The notes under the pieces were generated by a model, which was given only the letters and a program-made list of their open reading frames with translations, was not told where the DNA came from and made no database searches. A stretch of 64,000 nt of DNA, taken from Sphingomonadales bacterium Ga0077559 (GTDB lineage Bacteria > Pseudomonadota > Alphaproteobacteria > Sphingomonadales > Sphingomonadaceae). The translations under genes and the position numbers were made by a program. This document shows, piece by piece, positions 1 through 8,335 of this stretch (the stretch's first letter is position 1; the number at the start of each line of letters is the position of its first letter). The stretch covers positions 1-64,000 of the forward strand of contig LNFK01000062.1 of NCBI GenBank assembly GCA_001464315.1, written 5' to 3'.

Positions 1-684
1 CCCGTTCGCAATATGGCGGGCAAGATCACACGGTGGATCGGCACCTGCACCGACATCGACGATGCCAAGCGAAATGCGGCGTTAACCGAGCTTATCAGCC
101 GCGAACTGAGCCACAGGATCAAGAATATCTTTGCCGTGATTGGTGGTCTGATTGGGATTTCTGCGCCGAAGCAGGGTGAGGCTTCGGTTTATGCCAAGCA
201 AGTTGCGGGGCGAATAGCCGCATTGGGCCGGGCGCATAATTTTGCGCGACCGCACGGTCCTGAATCTGCAATCTTACAAAGTTTCGGCGGTTTGCACGGG
301 CTGCTGTCAGAACTTATGAGCCCTTATAATAAAGCCGACAACCGCCGATACGCACTTTCGGGCGATGATTTTCCGGTAAGTGATCGCAGCGCCACGCCGT
401 TAGCGCTAGCGGTCCACGAACTGGCTACAAATGCGGTAAAATACGGGGCGCTTTCGAATAGTGACGGCCGGATTTCGATTGAAACCAAAGACGTGAATGA
501 TCAGATTATTATTAGCTGGACCGAAAGTGATGGTCCGGCGATCCCGTCGGCGCCGACCCAGGCAGGGTTTGGAACGCAGCTATCCGATCTCAGTATCGTC
601 AACCAGTTGGGTGGTACATTGGAGCGCAATTGGTCTTCCGAAGGTTTGTCGGTCACCTTCACAATTCCTAAAGCGTATCTTTAG
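1..684 (+). CDS. HWE-family sensor histidine kinase, C-terminal part (5' end outside window)
   Basis: The reading frame is open to the window edge, so the N-terminus is missing. The first residues (RWIGTCTDIDDAK) look like the end of a PAS/PAC sensor domain. The kinase core follows: phospho-acceptor His in ELSHRIKN, an N-box-like HELATNAVKYGAL, and the WTE motif (ISWTESDGP) that defines HWE kinases, ending in a glycine-rich ATP lid. Proteins of this family autophosphorylate and pass phosphate to stand-alone receiver proteins, often in stress or light signalling. The stop codon overlaps by 4 bp the stop of the convergent receiver gene, which is a natural partner candidate. The sensed signal cannot be told because the sensor domain is cut off. 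Confidence 0.88.
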   Translation, partial: PVRNMAGKITRWIGTCTDIDDAKRNAALTELISRELSHRIKNIFAVIGGLIGISAPKQGEASVYAKQVAGRIAALGRAHNFARPHGPESAILQSFGGLHGLLSELMSPYNKADNRRYALSGDDFPVSDRSATPLALAVHELATNAVKYGALSNSDGRISIETKDVNDQIIISWTESDGPAIPSAPTQAGFGTQLSDLSIVNQLGGTLERNWSSEGLSVTFTIPKAYL

Positions 685-1091
685 TGGAGCGAAAACAACC
701 GCAGCGCAGGCGGTGGGCTTGCTGGTTCGCCCACGCGGTGCTTTACCAAGAACTCCAACACACTTTCGATTGAGTCTTCGTCGACAGGTTTTGAAACGAC
801 GCCAACGGTGCCTTTTATGCCGTCGCCGAGTTGCGATGCGTTAGCCGTCAAAAACAACACGCTGGTCCCATGCTGCTGGCTCAGCTTCGCGCCAATTTGT
901 GGCCCTGTCGGCCCGTCGCGTAAATTCAGGTCCACTAGCGCGATGTCGGGTTTGGCTTCGGCTAGCCGCTCGGCAGTGGCGGCATCTGGTGCAATGCCGA
1001 TCACCTCGAACCCCATATCCGACATGATCTGCCGAAGGTTCAGCGCGACGATGAATTCGTCTTCTACGATAAGGATGCGTTTGTCTGTCAT
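681..1091 (-). CDS. Single-domain response regulator
   Basis: A CheY-like receiver of about 136 residues without an output domain. Acidic pocket residues are in ILIVEDE, the phospho-acceptor Asp in ALVDLNLRDG, the Thr in LFLTAN and the Lys in VVSKPVD. The start at MTDKRIL is preferred because the receiver fold begins directly after it; a further in-frame start lies 48 bp upstream at 1139. The LVDLNLRDG signature is typical of receivers paired with HWE kinases. The gene is convergent with the kinase at 1-684, with overlapping stops. It probably relays phosphate or buffers the kinase; the target is unknown. Confidence 0.88.
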   Translation of the reverse strand: MTDKRILIVEDEFIVALNLRQIMSDMGFEVIGIAPDAATAERLAEAKPDIALVDLNLRDGPTGPQIGAKLSQQHGTSVLFLTANASQLGDGIKGTVGVVSKPVDEDSIESVLEFLVKHRVGEPASPPPALRLFSLH

Positions 1092-1193
1092 GTCTTTTCT
1101 CGTTGGGGTGAACCGTAGCAAAGCAGCTAAGTTCCCCAATTCGCCGTATTTAAGACATTTGGCAGTCGTTCGGCTGTTTTAATGTGCGAGCGA

Positions 1194-3179
1194 TTACACG
1201 GGGACGGAAATCTGCTTGCTGCCAAAAACCGCCTGCCAGTTTTCGATTTCGGTCACCACGATATCGTCGATATTATGTGCGAGCCCGGCAACTTGAATAT
1301 ATCTCAGGTGGCCATCCGGGGCAGTCATCAAAGTTGCAATTCGGCCTTCGACATCAGACAGCTTTTCGGCTGTGATTTCGGAGATTGAGGCGAAACGTTC
1401 AAAGTCTCCGAAATAGCGGATGCCGGCAAGAGCACCGCCAAACGCAGGCAAGGACACGCCCAAAAACGTGAACATTTTTGACAGCTGATAGGGCACATGC
1501 TCGGATATCAGCCCCATTGATGCCGCCGCTAGCAGTGAGAGATAGCTTGCCACCGAGAGGATCGCGAGCATGAACAACGTCTCGGATAATCGATCGAGAC
1601 CATGATGCACCCGTGCCAGTTTGGCTGCTTTTACTTCGTGATATGTTCTCTGGCTTATCACATGTTGCCGCACCAATGTGCCGAGCGCGGCGCGCAGATA
1701 TGCATGATCGATCTTGACCGCAGGCAGACCCAGATCGCGAAATATTTCACGAGCATAAAATTCGGGCCATTCGGTATCCGATCCACGCGGCCAGCGCCCC
1801 CGCCCTCGCGCGACGCCCAACAACAGCATGATCGGCGCATGGCGGAAATATTCGGCGACGCGACGTGTCTCGAACCAGCGTTCATGCCATTTCCGGCGAC
1901 GACCTATGGCAGTGATCGCGACGATGGCAGCAAGCAAAATGAACTCGGCAAGCGCGAAGGGCCATTTTGAAGCAACCGCTGTGAGCGGAAGATAGGCGAC
2001 CCCGGCGATGATGGCGAGCGCCGACAAGATGAAATTCATCACCATCCCGCCGCGATACGCATCGGATAAATATGTCGACAATCCATCGGCCCAGGCAAAA
2101 CGTTGCAATATCTCGGTCTGGATGCGACTTACGAATTTGCCATCGTTGCCTGGAAGCGCATGCGCCATTTCCAGCAATTGTCGGCCGCTGCCTTCGGAAA
2201 TTTTTTCCGGCGGCTCATATTTCGTTTTCAGTTGCGGCCATTTTTCGCGCAGCGCCTTGCCGCCGAAAAATGCTTCTACCCGGCGATAGGCGTGGAACCG
2301 GCGCGAACTCGCTGCGTGCCATTGCTCGGTGTGAAACTGGATAGCCCGTTCATTCTGGTCGGCCTCCGACGGCGCGAACAATGTACGAATAAACGTCTCG
2401 ATTGCAGCGACGTCCTCAAGCTGCGGCGCACTTTCCAGCACAGACATATCTTCGGGTGTTCGCAGCACTAACATGCGGCCAGCCTGGCTGGCATCGATGC
2501 AGATGACTGGCGTGCCGACTTCGACTGCCGATGCGATAGTATGTCGTGTTCCGCCAATACTGCCCGGCGTGAATCCGTCCCAAATCGCAACTAGAGCGTC
2601 CGCCTGTTCGATCATAATGCGTCCCGCCGTAGCGACGCGCCCCGAGGCAATATCGGATAAACGCTGAACGGAAATCGTGTCGGTTTTCCGGGCCAGCATC
2701 GTACGATGAGCCGCTGCGATACTCGCATCTTCTTCGGCGAGCTCGAACAGTCGCGCGCGACCCGCAACATCGCGGATCTGGCCTGCGCGATTTGCAAGAA
2801 TGGGGTCGCTAATCGGCCGTCGGTTCAGCAACTCGTCGAATTGGTCAACACTTTCCGGGTCAGCGTTGATAGCAATGTTTAGGTCGAGGCCGAATGGAAG
2901 CGGCGCGGTAATGTCCCATCCACGCGCCAATGCCTGATTGACCGCCATTAAATCTGCACCATGGGCCAGCAACGACAACAGCCGCGTAGGCGCGGCTTCC
3001 ATATTTGGACCCTGTGTCACCGCATCGGCTGCATCGAACAGCCTCGCAAGCGAAGCAGCGATTGCTTCGCGATGCTCGGCAAAGGCTGCGTTACTCTCGC
3101 GATGACCGGTAATGGCGAGGCACAAACGGGGGAGCGGCAGCCCCAAATTTTCTGGAATGCACGCCTTCTTTTTTGCCAT
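1194..3179 (-). CDS. SLOG-like/SLATT-like multi-transmembrane protein, possible effector
   Basis: About 661 residues. The N-terminal third has features of a SLOG (DprA/LSDAT-like) nucleotide-ligand-binding Rossmann fold: LCLAITGHRESN near the start, then AHGADLMA, and later ALVAIWDGFTPGSIGGT with GTPVICID. Two hydrophobic segments follow (about 385-430), then a conserved-looking RRxAEYFRH stretch, and a second pair of hydrophobic segments (about 555-610) followed by a probable coiled helix. SLOG plus 2-TM SLATT is known from predicted nucleotide-activated, pore-forming defence effectors; the assignment here rests on motifs only. I chose the Met at 3179; an in-frame start at 3248 would run into the shared promoter region. 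It is divergent from a TIR-TPR gene 99 bp away, which suggests joint function. Confidence 0.6.
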   Translation of the reverse strand: MAKKKACIPENLGLPLPRLCLAITGHRESNAAFAEHREAIAASLARLFDAADAVTQGPNMEAAPTRLLSLLAHGADLMAVNQALARGWDITAPLPFGLDLNIAINADPESVDQFDELLNRRPISDPILANRAGQIRDVAGRARLFELAEEDASIAAAHRTMLARKTDTISVQRLSDIASGRVATAGRIMIEQADALVAIWDGFTPGSIGGTRHTIASAVEVGTPVICIDASQAGRMLVLRTPEDMSVLESAPQLEDVAAIETFIRTLFAPSEADQNERAIQFHTEQWHAASSRRFHAYRRVEAFFGGKALREKWPQLKTKYEPPEKISEGSGRQLLEMAHALPGNDGKFVSRIQTEILQRFAWADGLSTYLSDAYRGGMVMNFILSALAIIAGVAYLPLTAVASKWPFALAEFILLAAIVAITAIGRRRKWHERWFETRRVAEYFRHAPIMLLLGVARGRGRWPRGSDTEWPEFYAREIFRDLGLPAVKIDHAYLRAALGTLVRQHVISQRTYHEVKAAKLARVHHGLDRLSETLFMLAILSVASYLSLLAAASMGLISEHVPYQLSKMFTFLGVSLPAFGGALAGIRYFGDFERFASISEITAEKLSDVEGRIATLMTAPDGHLRYIQVAGLAHNIDDIVVTEIENWQAVFGSKQISVPV

Positions 3180-3278
3180 CGTCTTATCGTAACGCCGCCT
3201 TTTGCAGCTACAAGCACAATATGTTACAAAATCGGGCAAATATGGCATAAACTGTTTTCGTGGGCCGAGGGAGCGACA
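3180..3278. promoter_or_regulatory. Shared divergent promoter region of the SLOG/SLATT and TIR-TPR genes
   Basis: 99 bp between the two start codons. On the + strand TTGCAG (3202-3207), a 17-bp spacer and TACAAA (3225-3230) make a plausible sigma-70 promoter for the TIR gene. GAGGGAG at 3267-3273 sits 5 nt before a TTG and supports translation starting at 3279. No equally clear minus-strand promoter was found. Confidence 0.5.
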
Positions 3279-5228
3279 TTGACCGACGCAATGGTAACAG
3301 GTGAGGGATCGAAACCCGCAACAAGCAGCATTTTCCTAAGCTATGCCCGCGCCGACCAGAAACGCGCATTGCCGATTATCAGGATGCTCGAAACGGCAGG
3401 CTATTCGGTCTGGTGGGATGGCTTACTTGAGCCCGGAGAGCGTTTTTCGCGGACGACCGAGGACGCGCTCGGGCGCGCAAAAGCGGTGGTGGTACTATGG
3501 TCCAAAACGTCGACGGCATCGCACTGGGTGCATGACGAGGCGACACAAGGACGCGACCGGCGCTGCCTGGTGCCGGTTTCACTCGATGGCAGCGAAGCTC
3601 CTTTGGGTTTTCGCCAGTTCCAGGTAATCGATGTTTCCAAGGCCAAGCTCGATGCCGCTGCGCCTGCATATCAGGCGGTATTGCGCGCCGTTGCCGCTTT
3701 GCACGACAGGCCGTTCGCGGCGGCTCGGGTATCTTTACCTTCCGCACCGGCTTTCAGCAGGCGTGTTGCCATAGGCGGCGGCGTTGCCGTTCTGGCGGCG
3801 GGGGGTGCAGCAGCATGGCTGGCAGGCCTTTTCGGAGCTAGTTCGGTTTCGGCTACCAGCGTGGCGGTGCTGCCATTTGCAAATTTAAGTGGCGATCCCG
3901 AACAGGTCTATTTCTCCGACGGCCTCGCGGCAGAAATCCGTTCGCAATTGGCACGCAATGAATTGCTTCAAGTGGCAGCGCAGGCATCATCGAACATGTT
4001 CCGTGAACGGCAGGACGACGCCCGCACGATATCGCGCAAGTTGCGCGTTGCCTATTATCTCGATGGAAACATCAGGCGTGCAGGTGAACTAGTCAAAGTG
4101 TCCGCCGAACTGGTCAACGGTCAAACCGGAACTGCCGAATGGGAAGAGAGTTTTGAACGCCCGATCGCCAATATCTTCGCCGTCCAAAGCGAAATTGCAA
4201 CAAGGGTAGCGAGTGCCTTATCGGTCGAGATCGATCCGAACCGGACGAAGGACACTGACGCAAAACAGCTAGGCGGCACAAAAAGTGTAATTGCTTTCGA
4301 TGCCTATCTGCGCGGTAAAGACCTGTACGACGCCGGGATTGACGAGGCGACCGACCGGCAGGCACTGGCCAAATTTGAAGAAGCGATTGCCGCCGATGGC
4401 AAATATGCCGCCGCCCATGCCGCGCGGTCGAGGGCCTTATCGGTCATCGCCAATCTTTACGCCAGCGGAGGAGAACGGCGAAACCTGTTCGACGCGGCGG
4501 TGGCGGCAGGAAGACGCGCAGTTGCGCTCGCTTCGGACTTTGCCGAGGCGCACTCTGCGCTGGGCTTTGCCATCGCCTTTGGCCAGTTGAACATGGAGGC
4601 AGCGCGCACCTCGTACGAGCGCTCGTTCACGCTCGGAAAAGGCGACGCCGACGTGCTCAGCCGTTACGCCGTATTCCGCTCACGCTTCGGCGAATATGAG
4701 GTGGCAAATCGCGCGATACGGCAATCGTCGGCGCTCGATCCGCTCAACGCCCGGACGTTCCGGTCAATCGGCGACATCAGCTACGGGGCGGGGCGTTATG
4801 AGGAGGCAGTGGCGGCTTATGAGAAAGCGCTTTCGCTAAATCCCAAATTGGGTGGTGCCCATGCGGCCATCGGATTTACTCGGTTGATGCAAGGAAAATA
4901 TCCTGAGGCAGAGAAGGCATTTGCGCTCGATTCCAGCACCGAACGCCAATTGCTTGGTAAGGCGCTGGTAGAGCATCAAAAAGGCAATCGCGCTCGCGCA
5001 GAGCAGGCATTGGCAGACATGCGCAACGAATTCGGCGATAAAAGCCATTATCAATATGCCCAGATTTATGCGCAATGGGGCGACCCCGGCCTTGCGATTG
5101 TCGAACTGCAAAAAGCACGTGCCAAGGACGATAGCGGACTTGTAATGATGTTTAACGATCCGCTGCTCGCGCCCTTGCGAAAACAGCCCGAATTTTCCGA
5201 TTTGCTAAAATCGGTTGGCTTTGTGTAA
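3279..5228 (+). CDS. TIR domain - TM - FlgO/TolB-like - TPR protein
   Basis: 649 residues from the TTG at 3279, chosen because GAGGGAG lies 5 nt upstream; the ATG at 3291 lacks a well-spaced SD. TIR domain at about 10-125: SIFLSYARADQKRA, WWDGLLEPGERF, VVVLWSKTS and SHWVHDEA, whose Glu matches the catalytic Glu of NAD-cleaving TIR domains. One TM segment lies near 162-185 (GGGVAVLAAGGAAAWLAGLF). An FlgO/TolB-like module (about 190-310; VAVLPFANLSGDPEQVYFSDGL) of the kind found in adenylate-cyclase-like TPR proteins follows, then TPR repeats to the end. The topology suggests a cytoplasmic TIR and periplasmic TPRs. Function is unproven; NADase signalling or scaffolding are both possible. Divergent from the SLOG/SLATT gene. 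Confidence 0.8.
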   Translation: MTDAMVTGEGSKPATSSIFLSYARADQKRALPIIRMLETAGYSVWWDGLLEPGERFSRTTEDALGRAKAVVVLWSKTSTASHWVHDEATQGRDRRCLVPVSLDGSEAPLGFRQFQVIDVSKAKLDAAAPAYQAVLRAVAALHDRPFAAARVSLPSAPAFSRRVAIGGGVAVLAAGGAAAWLAGLFGASSVSATSVAVLPFANLSGDPEQVYFSDGLAAEIRSQLARNELLQVAAQASSNMFRERQDDARTISRKLRVAYYLDGNIRRAGELVKVSAELVNGQTGTAEWEESFERPIANIFAVQSEIATRVASALSVEIDPNRTKDTDAKQLGGTKSVIAFDAYLRGKDLYDAGIDEATDRQALAKFEEAIAADGKYAAAHAARSRALSVIANLYASGGERRNLFDAAVAAGRRAVALASDFAEAHSALGFAIAFGQLNMEAARTSYERSFTLGKGDADVLSRYAVFRSRFGEYEVANRAIRQSSALDPLNARTFRSIGDISYGAGRYEEAVAAYEKALSLNPKLGGAHAAIGFTRLMQGKYPEAEKAFALDSSTERQLLGKALVEHQKGNRARAEQALADMRNEFGDKSHYQYAQIYAQWGDPGLAIVELQKARAKDDSGLVMMFNDPLLAPLRKQPEFSDLLKSVGFV

Positions 5229-5264
5229 ACTGATGTTTCAGAGATTATCTGGGGGGAAGAAGAA

Positions 5265-5465
5265 ATGGGTAAAATGTTAAAAATTGCCGCGTTATTCGGC
5301 GCACCAATGATGCTTGCCGCATGTGGTCAAAATCCTGAAGAACCTGCCACCGTCGAAGAAGTACCGGTTGAAGTGGTTGTTGACCAGGGCGCACCGACTG
5401 ACGAGGCGACTGGTGCCGACATGTCAGTGGAGCAGGGCGGCGATTCCGGCCCGCCCGAGCGCTAA
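5265..5465 (+). CDS. Small acidic lipoprotein
   Basis: 66 residues with a short lipoprotein signal: basic MGKMLK, a hydrophobic stretch and the lipobox LAAC at about residue 20. The mature part is acidic (EEPATVEEVPVEVVV) and looks disordered, with no known fold. A purine-rich GGGGGGAAGAAGAA leads directly into the ATG. It lies 36 bp after the TIR-TPR gene on the same strand and may be cotranscribed. Similar tiny lipoproteins are common and uncharacterised in sphingomonads; no function can be assigned. Confidence 0.7.
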   Translation: MGKMLKIAALFGAPMMLAACGQNPEEPATVEEVPVEVVVDQGAPTDEATGADMSVEQGGDSGPPER

Positions 5466-5482
5466 GCCAAGATGCAGCGGGT

Positions 5483-6301
5483 TTAATCCGACTCCAACTT
5501 AGCCAAAGCGTCAGCTATCTGGCTGTAAAGCCAATCCCGCGAAGGTGCATCGGAAAAACTGTGCGAGGCGGTGTCGAACGAGTTTAGCTGGATGTTTGTC
5601 CGGTGCCGAACTTGCTCGAACATACTGCCTTTCCAGACGCCCATAAAGGCAAGCGCCGTGGTGTCCCGTGCTGAGATAAGGATTTCGACCCCTATTTTCG
5701 ATGCTGACAAACCATCCGCCAACCGCGCGGCCAGCGCAGACGGCGCGTCCTTCGCCGCGGCCTTTGTCAGCCCGCCCACAAGCTTGGCCAAATTGATTTT
5801 GCCGGTCAGCAGGTCGATTAGGCTGCGCGGGTTTTTCAGTCGCGCCCAATACCGCGCCCGAATTGCGGCGGCACTTGGCGGTGTCGGCGCGTCGGGCTCA
5901 AAACTGGCGGTTTCAATAACCCACGGATTTGCAAGCACCAATGCGTCAACAGCTAGGTTGTGATGAAACAGCGCCAGTGCCGTAGCCGCATCGCAATTTC
6001 CAAATGCGACCAATTTTTGCATGCGCGGTGCTTCGGCTCGGAAGGCGGCGACGGCGGCTGAGATGTCGTCAGCACTACTTTCAAAGCCGCCATTTATCCC
6101 TTCGCTATCGCCAACTCCGCGCCGATCATAGCGGAACACTGAATAGCCCGTATCGGCGAAATACTGCGCCATCGCTGCTTGGCCGGCATAAGCGCCGCTG
6201 CGGATCTCATTACCCCCGCTGACGATCAGTAGGCCGGTTGAGCCGCTGGCATCATTCAACGTGCCAACCAATAGGTCACCCTTGCAATCAAACTTAATCA
6301 T
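5483..6301 (-). CDS. Exosortase A system-associated hydrolase 1 (alpha/beta hydrolase)
   Basis: About 272 residues of alpha/beta-hydrolase type, starting MIKFDCKGDLLVGTL, with an oxyanion-type GLLIVSGGNEIR near the start and FRYDRRGVGDSEG, both as in the exosortase-A hydrolase 1 family. The usual Ser nucleophile elbow is replaced by AFGNCDAATA, so Cys may be the nucleophile, as is seen in this family. The start at 6301 gives an ATGA overlap with hydrolase 2 upstream; an alternative start at 6310 exists. It is the last gene of the FemAB-ACP-hydrolase 2-hydrolase 1 operon. These genes accompany exopolysaccharide/PEP-CTERM loci; the substrate is unknown. Confidence 0.82.
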   Translation of the reverse strand: MIKFDCKGDLLVGTLNDASGSTGLLIVSGGNEIRSGAYAGQAAMAQYFADTGYSVFRYDRRGVGDSEGINGGFESSADDISAAVAAFRAEAPRMQKLVAFGNCDAATALALFHHNLAVDALVLANPWVIETASFEPDAPTPPSAAAIRARYWARLKNPRSLIDLLTGKINLAKLVGGLTKAAAKDAPSALAARLADGLSASKIGVEILISARDTTALAFMGVWKGSMFEQVRHRTNIQLNSFDTASHSFSDAPSRDWLYSQIADALAKLESD

Positions 6302-6990
6302 CCGCCGCATGACGCGCTCCAGCGGTCGAGTTCGGCGGCGAGCGCAACCGACATTGCCGGATCATCCTGCGGCTCGGCGCGAAGCCACAAAGCGGAGCCA
6401 TCAATGTCGTCGAGAACGACTTCGTGACAGCCAGCGACAGCGATCGGTTCAGCCGCCTCCAATGACGCCAACATCGCGCTGCCGAGATGAAATCCCGATA
6501 ATGCCAGCGGCCCTGAAACTGCCTGTGTCATCAGCGCGTCGATAGTTGTCGAAAGACCAGCCTCTTTGTCAGCCGCAATTCGCGTGCGCAGCATCGCTTT
6601 AAGCAGCGAACTACCTTTGACTGGCGCAAGCCGCCAATGCGGAAGAACTGGTTCATGGTCGATCAAAGTTCCCCCGCGCAGTGACGCAATATGCGTTGCG
6701 CCAAGCTGCTTCGCCGCTTCAATCACTGCCCTTTGCCAGTCCGCAAGCTTCTGTATCGAGATATCTGCCAGACTCTCGTTGCACCCAGGCAGATCGGGAA
6801 GATAGGATGGGACCCCGTGCGATGCCAGTGCCCGCATCGCCTCGACCAGCATCCGACGAACGCGGTTCATTTCATCGAACAGCGGCGGGACGATCAAGAT
6901 TCGGCGTGGCGCTTTGGCATCGCCAAAGCCAAGGCAATATTCCTGACGCCCGCCAAACTCGTACGTCAGATGGGTTGGGGCAGGGCTCAC
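6298..6990 (-). CDS. Exosortase A system-associated hydrolase 2
   Basis: 230 residues, alpha/beta hydrolase-like: RRILIVPPLFDEMNRVRRM at the oxyanion strand, LPDLPGCNESL, and a degenerate elbow (HIASLRGG) in place of a clean GxSxG. The GTG start at 6990 overlaps the TGA of the ACP gene (GTGA), and the stop overlaps hydrolase 1 (ATGA), so the genes are translationally coupled. Length and order match the hydrolase 2 family of exosortase-A loci. A role in trimming or transferring acyl groups carried on the adjacent ACP is inferred from context only. Confidence 0.8.
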   Translation of the reverse strand: MSPAPTHLTYEFGGRQEYCLGFGDAKAPRRILIVPPLFDEMNRVRRMLVEAMRALASHGVPSYLPDLPGCNESLADISIQKLADWQRAVIEAAKQLGATHIASLRGGTLIDHEPVLPHWRLAPVKGSSLLKAMLRTRIAADKEAGLSTTIDALMTQAVSGPLALSGFHLGSAMLASLEAAEPIAVAGCHEVVLDDIDGSALWLRAEPQDDPAMSVALAAELDRWSASCGG

Positions 6991-7247
6991 CCTTCAGACT
7001 TGGTTCGGGCAAACGCGACCAGATTGCCGAATGTCGCAAACAATTCGCCATCGACATCGTCATCATCGATCATGATATCGAGACGATCTTCCATCTCGGT
7101 CAGCAACCCTGCAACCGCCATCGAGTCCAGCTCGGGCAGGGCGCCGAACAGTTCGGTATCGTCATCCATTGCCGCCACCTGCGCCTGCGACAGCCCGAGG
7201 ATATCGGACAGGATCGAACGAACATTATCTTCAATTTTGTCGGACAT
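6987..7247 (-). CDS. Acyl carrier protein (exosortase A-associated)
   Basis: 86 residues, acidic and helical. The phosphopantetheine attachment Ser is in PELDSMAVAGLL, the ACP signature. It is followed by a Glu/Asp-rich helix (DRLDIMIDDDDVDGELF). It lies between the FemAB-like gene (14 bp upstream) and hydrolase 2 (4-bp overlap), in the order typical of exosortase-A clusters. It would carry an acyl or aminoacyl group made or handled by the ligase and hydrolases of this cluster. It is distinct from the fatty-acid AcpP by sequence and context. Confidence 0.88.
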   Translation of the reverse strand: MSDKIEDNVRSILSDILGLSQAQVAAMDDDTELFGALPELDSMAVAGLLTEMEDRLDIMIDDDDVDGELFATFGNLVAFARTKSEG

Positions 7248-7261
7248 TTTCTACTTTCAAT

Positions 7262-8308
7262 TCAGGCGGCGTTGCGGCGCATTTGCCGCAAATGTACGCG
7301 CGCAATCAAGGGCCAATTGGCGATATGGTTGGGCCAGAGCAGGTCGAGCCGGTAGCGCGGACGAACCGCCTCCATCCAATCGCGTTTATATCCGTCGCTG
7401 CCAGTGCCGAAATCGATCTCGTCGACGCTGTCGATGTCGATGACATGTTGGAACAAGGCGGCGGACAGCAACGTGCCCGGCGAGAATTCCAGTTGCCGTT
7501 CGTCATGCGCCAGTTTGTGGATGAGTGCGGTGCCGTTTTCGACCGTCCAGAATTGCGCCGCCACCGGCTGGCCATCGATATAGGCTAGCCCGATCCGCAA
7601 CGCGCCAGCCGCCGATTCTTGGCTCGCCAATTGCTTGAGGAAATCGGGATTGCCCTCATGCGGTTTCCAGCTGCGTGCATAGACGCGTTCATAATCCGCC
7701 CAGCTGCTATCAGAAAATTCGCGCTCGATGCGGACCGAGACGACGCCTTTTTTGCCTTTGCGTTTAACGGTGTTCTTGAGTTGTCCCGGGCGGCTTTCCC
7801 AATATTGGTCGAACGACCGGCCATTAAGTTTCACATAATGGTTTTCATCGCATTCTGTCATTTCGGCTACCCAGCCAGACGCCTCGAACGCTGCCGCAAT
7901 GTGACTGGCTGAGCCCTCCTCGTCGGGTACAGGAGCCAAAGTCACTCGCCGCGCTCGCTCGCTCGCAGTTGCCGCCAATTGGCGAAGCAGCGACATCCGC
8001 GTCACCTCGTCATAGCCCCCCCCAAAAATCGGACGCCACGTAAAGTTATACCAGTTCGCCAGCGCACCATATTGACCGCCAGCCAGCTGCATCAACGGCA
8101 TCCAGGCATCGGCTTCACCCTCATGCGCGCGCAGCAGGAGCGGCGCTTTGTCGTGTAGCGCCATGCGGTGGAGCTGATCTATCCATTCAAGCCTGTCGAA
8201 CAGGCATGGCTGCCGTTCGCGGTCAAGCGCACCGCGTGCGGCGGCTTGCGCGGAGAGGAAATTATCGTGATATTCACCTTTTACCGGCAAATAACTGACC
8301 CCTGACAT
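7262..8308 (-). CDS. FemAB-like/GNAT-fold transferase, exosortase-associated
   Basis: 348 residues with a GNAT/FemAB-type C-terminal half: RPGQLKNTVKRKGKK, a YERVYARSWKPHEGNP helix, and AYIDGQPVAAQFW followed by LIHKLAHDE and GSDGYKRDW near the end. This pattern matches the FemAB-related proteins of exosortase/PEP-CTERM loci, thought to modify polysaccharide or peptide-like surface polymers. It heads the minus-strand operon with ACP and two hydrolases. Its start codon lies only 27 bp from that of the divergent ligase gene, so the two promoters must overlap coding sequence or each other. Confidence 0.8.
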   Translation of the reverse strand: MSGVSYLPVKGEYHDNFLSAQAAARGALDRERQPCLFDRLEWIDQLHRMALHDKAPLLLRAHEGEADAWMPLMQLAGGQYGALANWYNFTWRPIFGGGYDEVTRMSLLRQLAATASERARRVTLAPVPDEEGSASHIAAAFEASGWVAEMTECDENHYVKLNGRSFDQYWESRPGQLKNTVKRKGKKGVVSVRIEREFSDSSWADYERVYARSWKPHEGNPDFLKQLASQESAAGALRIGLAYIDGQPVAAQFWTVENGTALIHKLAHDERQLEFSPGTLLSAALFQHVIDIDSVDEIDFGTGSDGYKRDWMEAVRPRYRLDLLWPNHIANWPLIARVHLRQMRRNAA

Positions 8309-8335
8309 GCCCTAATCCCTTGAAGTAATGCATCA

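Noticed and set aside
2961-3278. N-terminal extension of the TIR-TPR frame
   Set aside because: It runs antisense into the SLOG/SLATT gene, is not TIR-like, and a good SD supports a start at 3279.
1194-5228. A known Thoeris or CBASS system
   Set aside because: No ThsA-like SIR2/Macro effector and no CD-NTase were found; only isolated TIR, SLOG-like and SLATT-like features.
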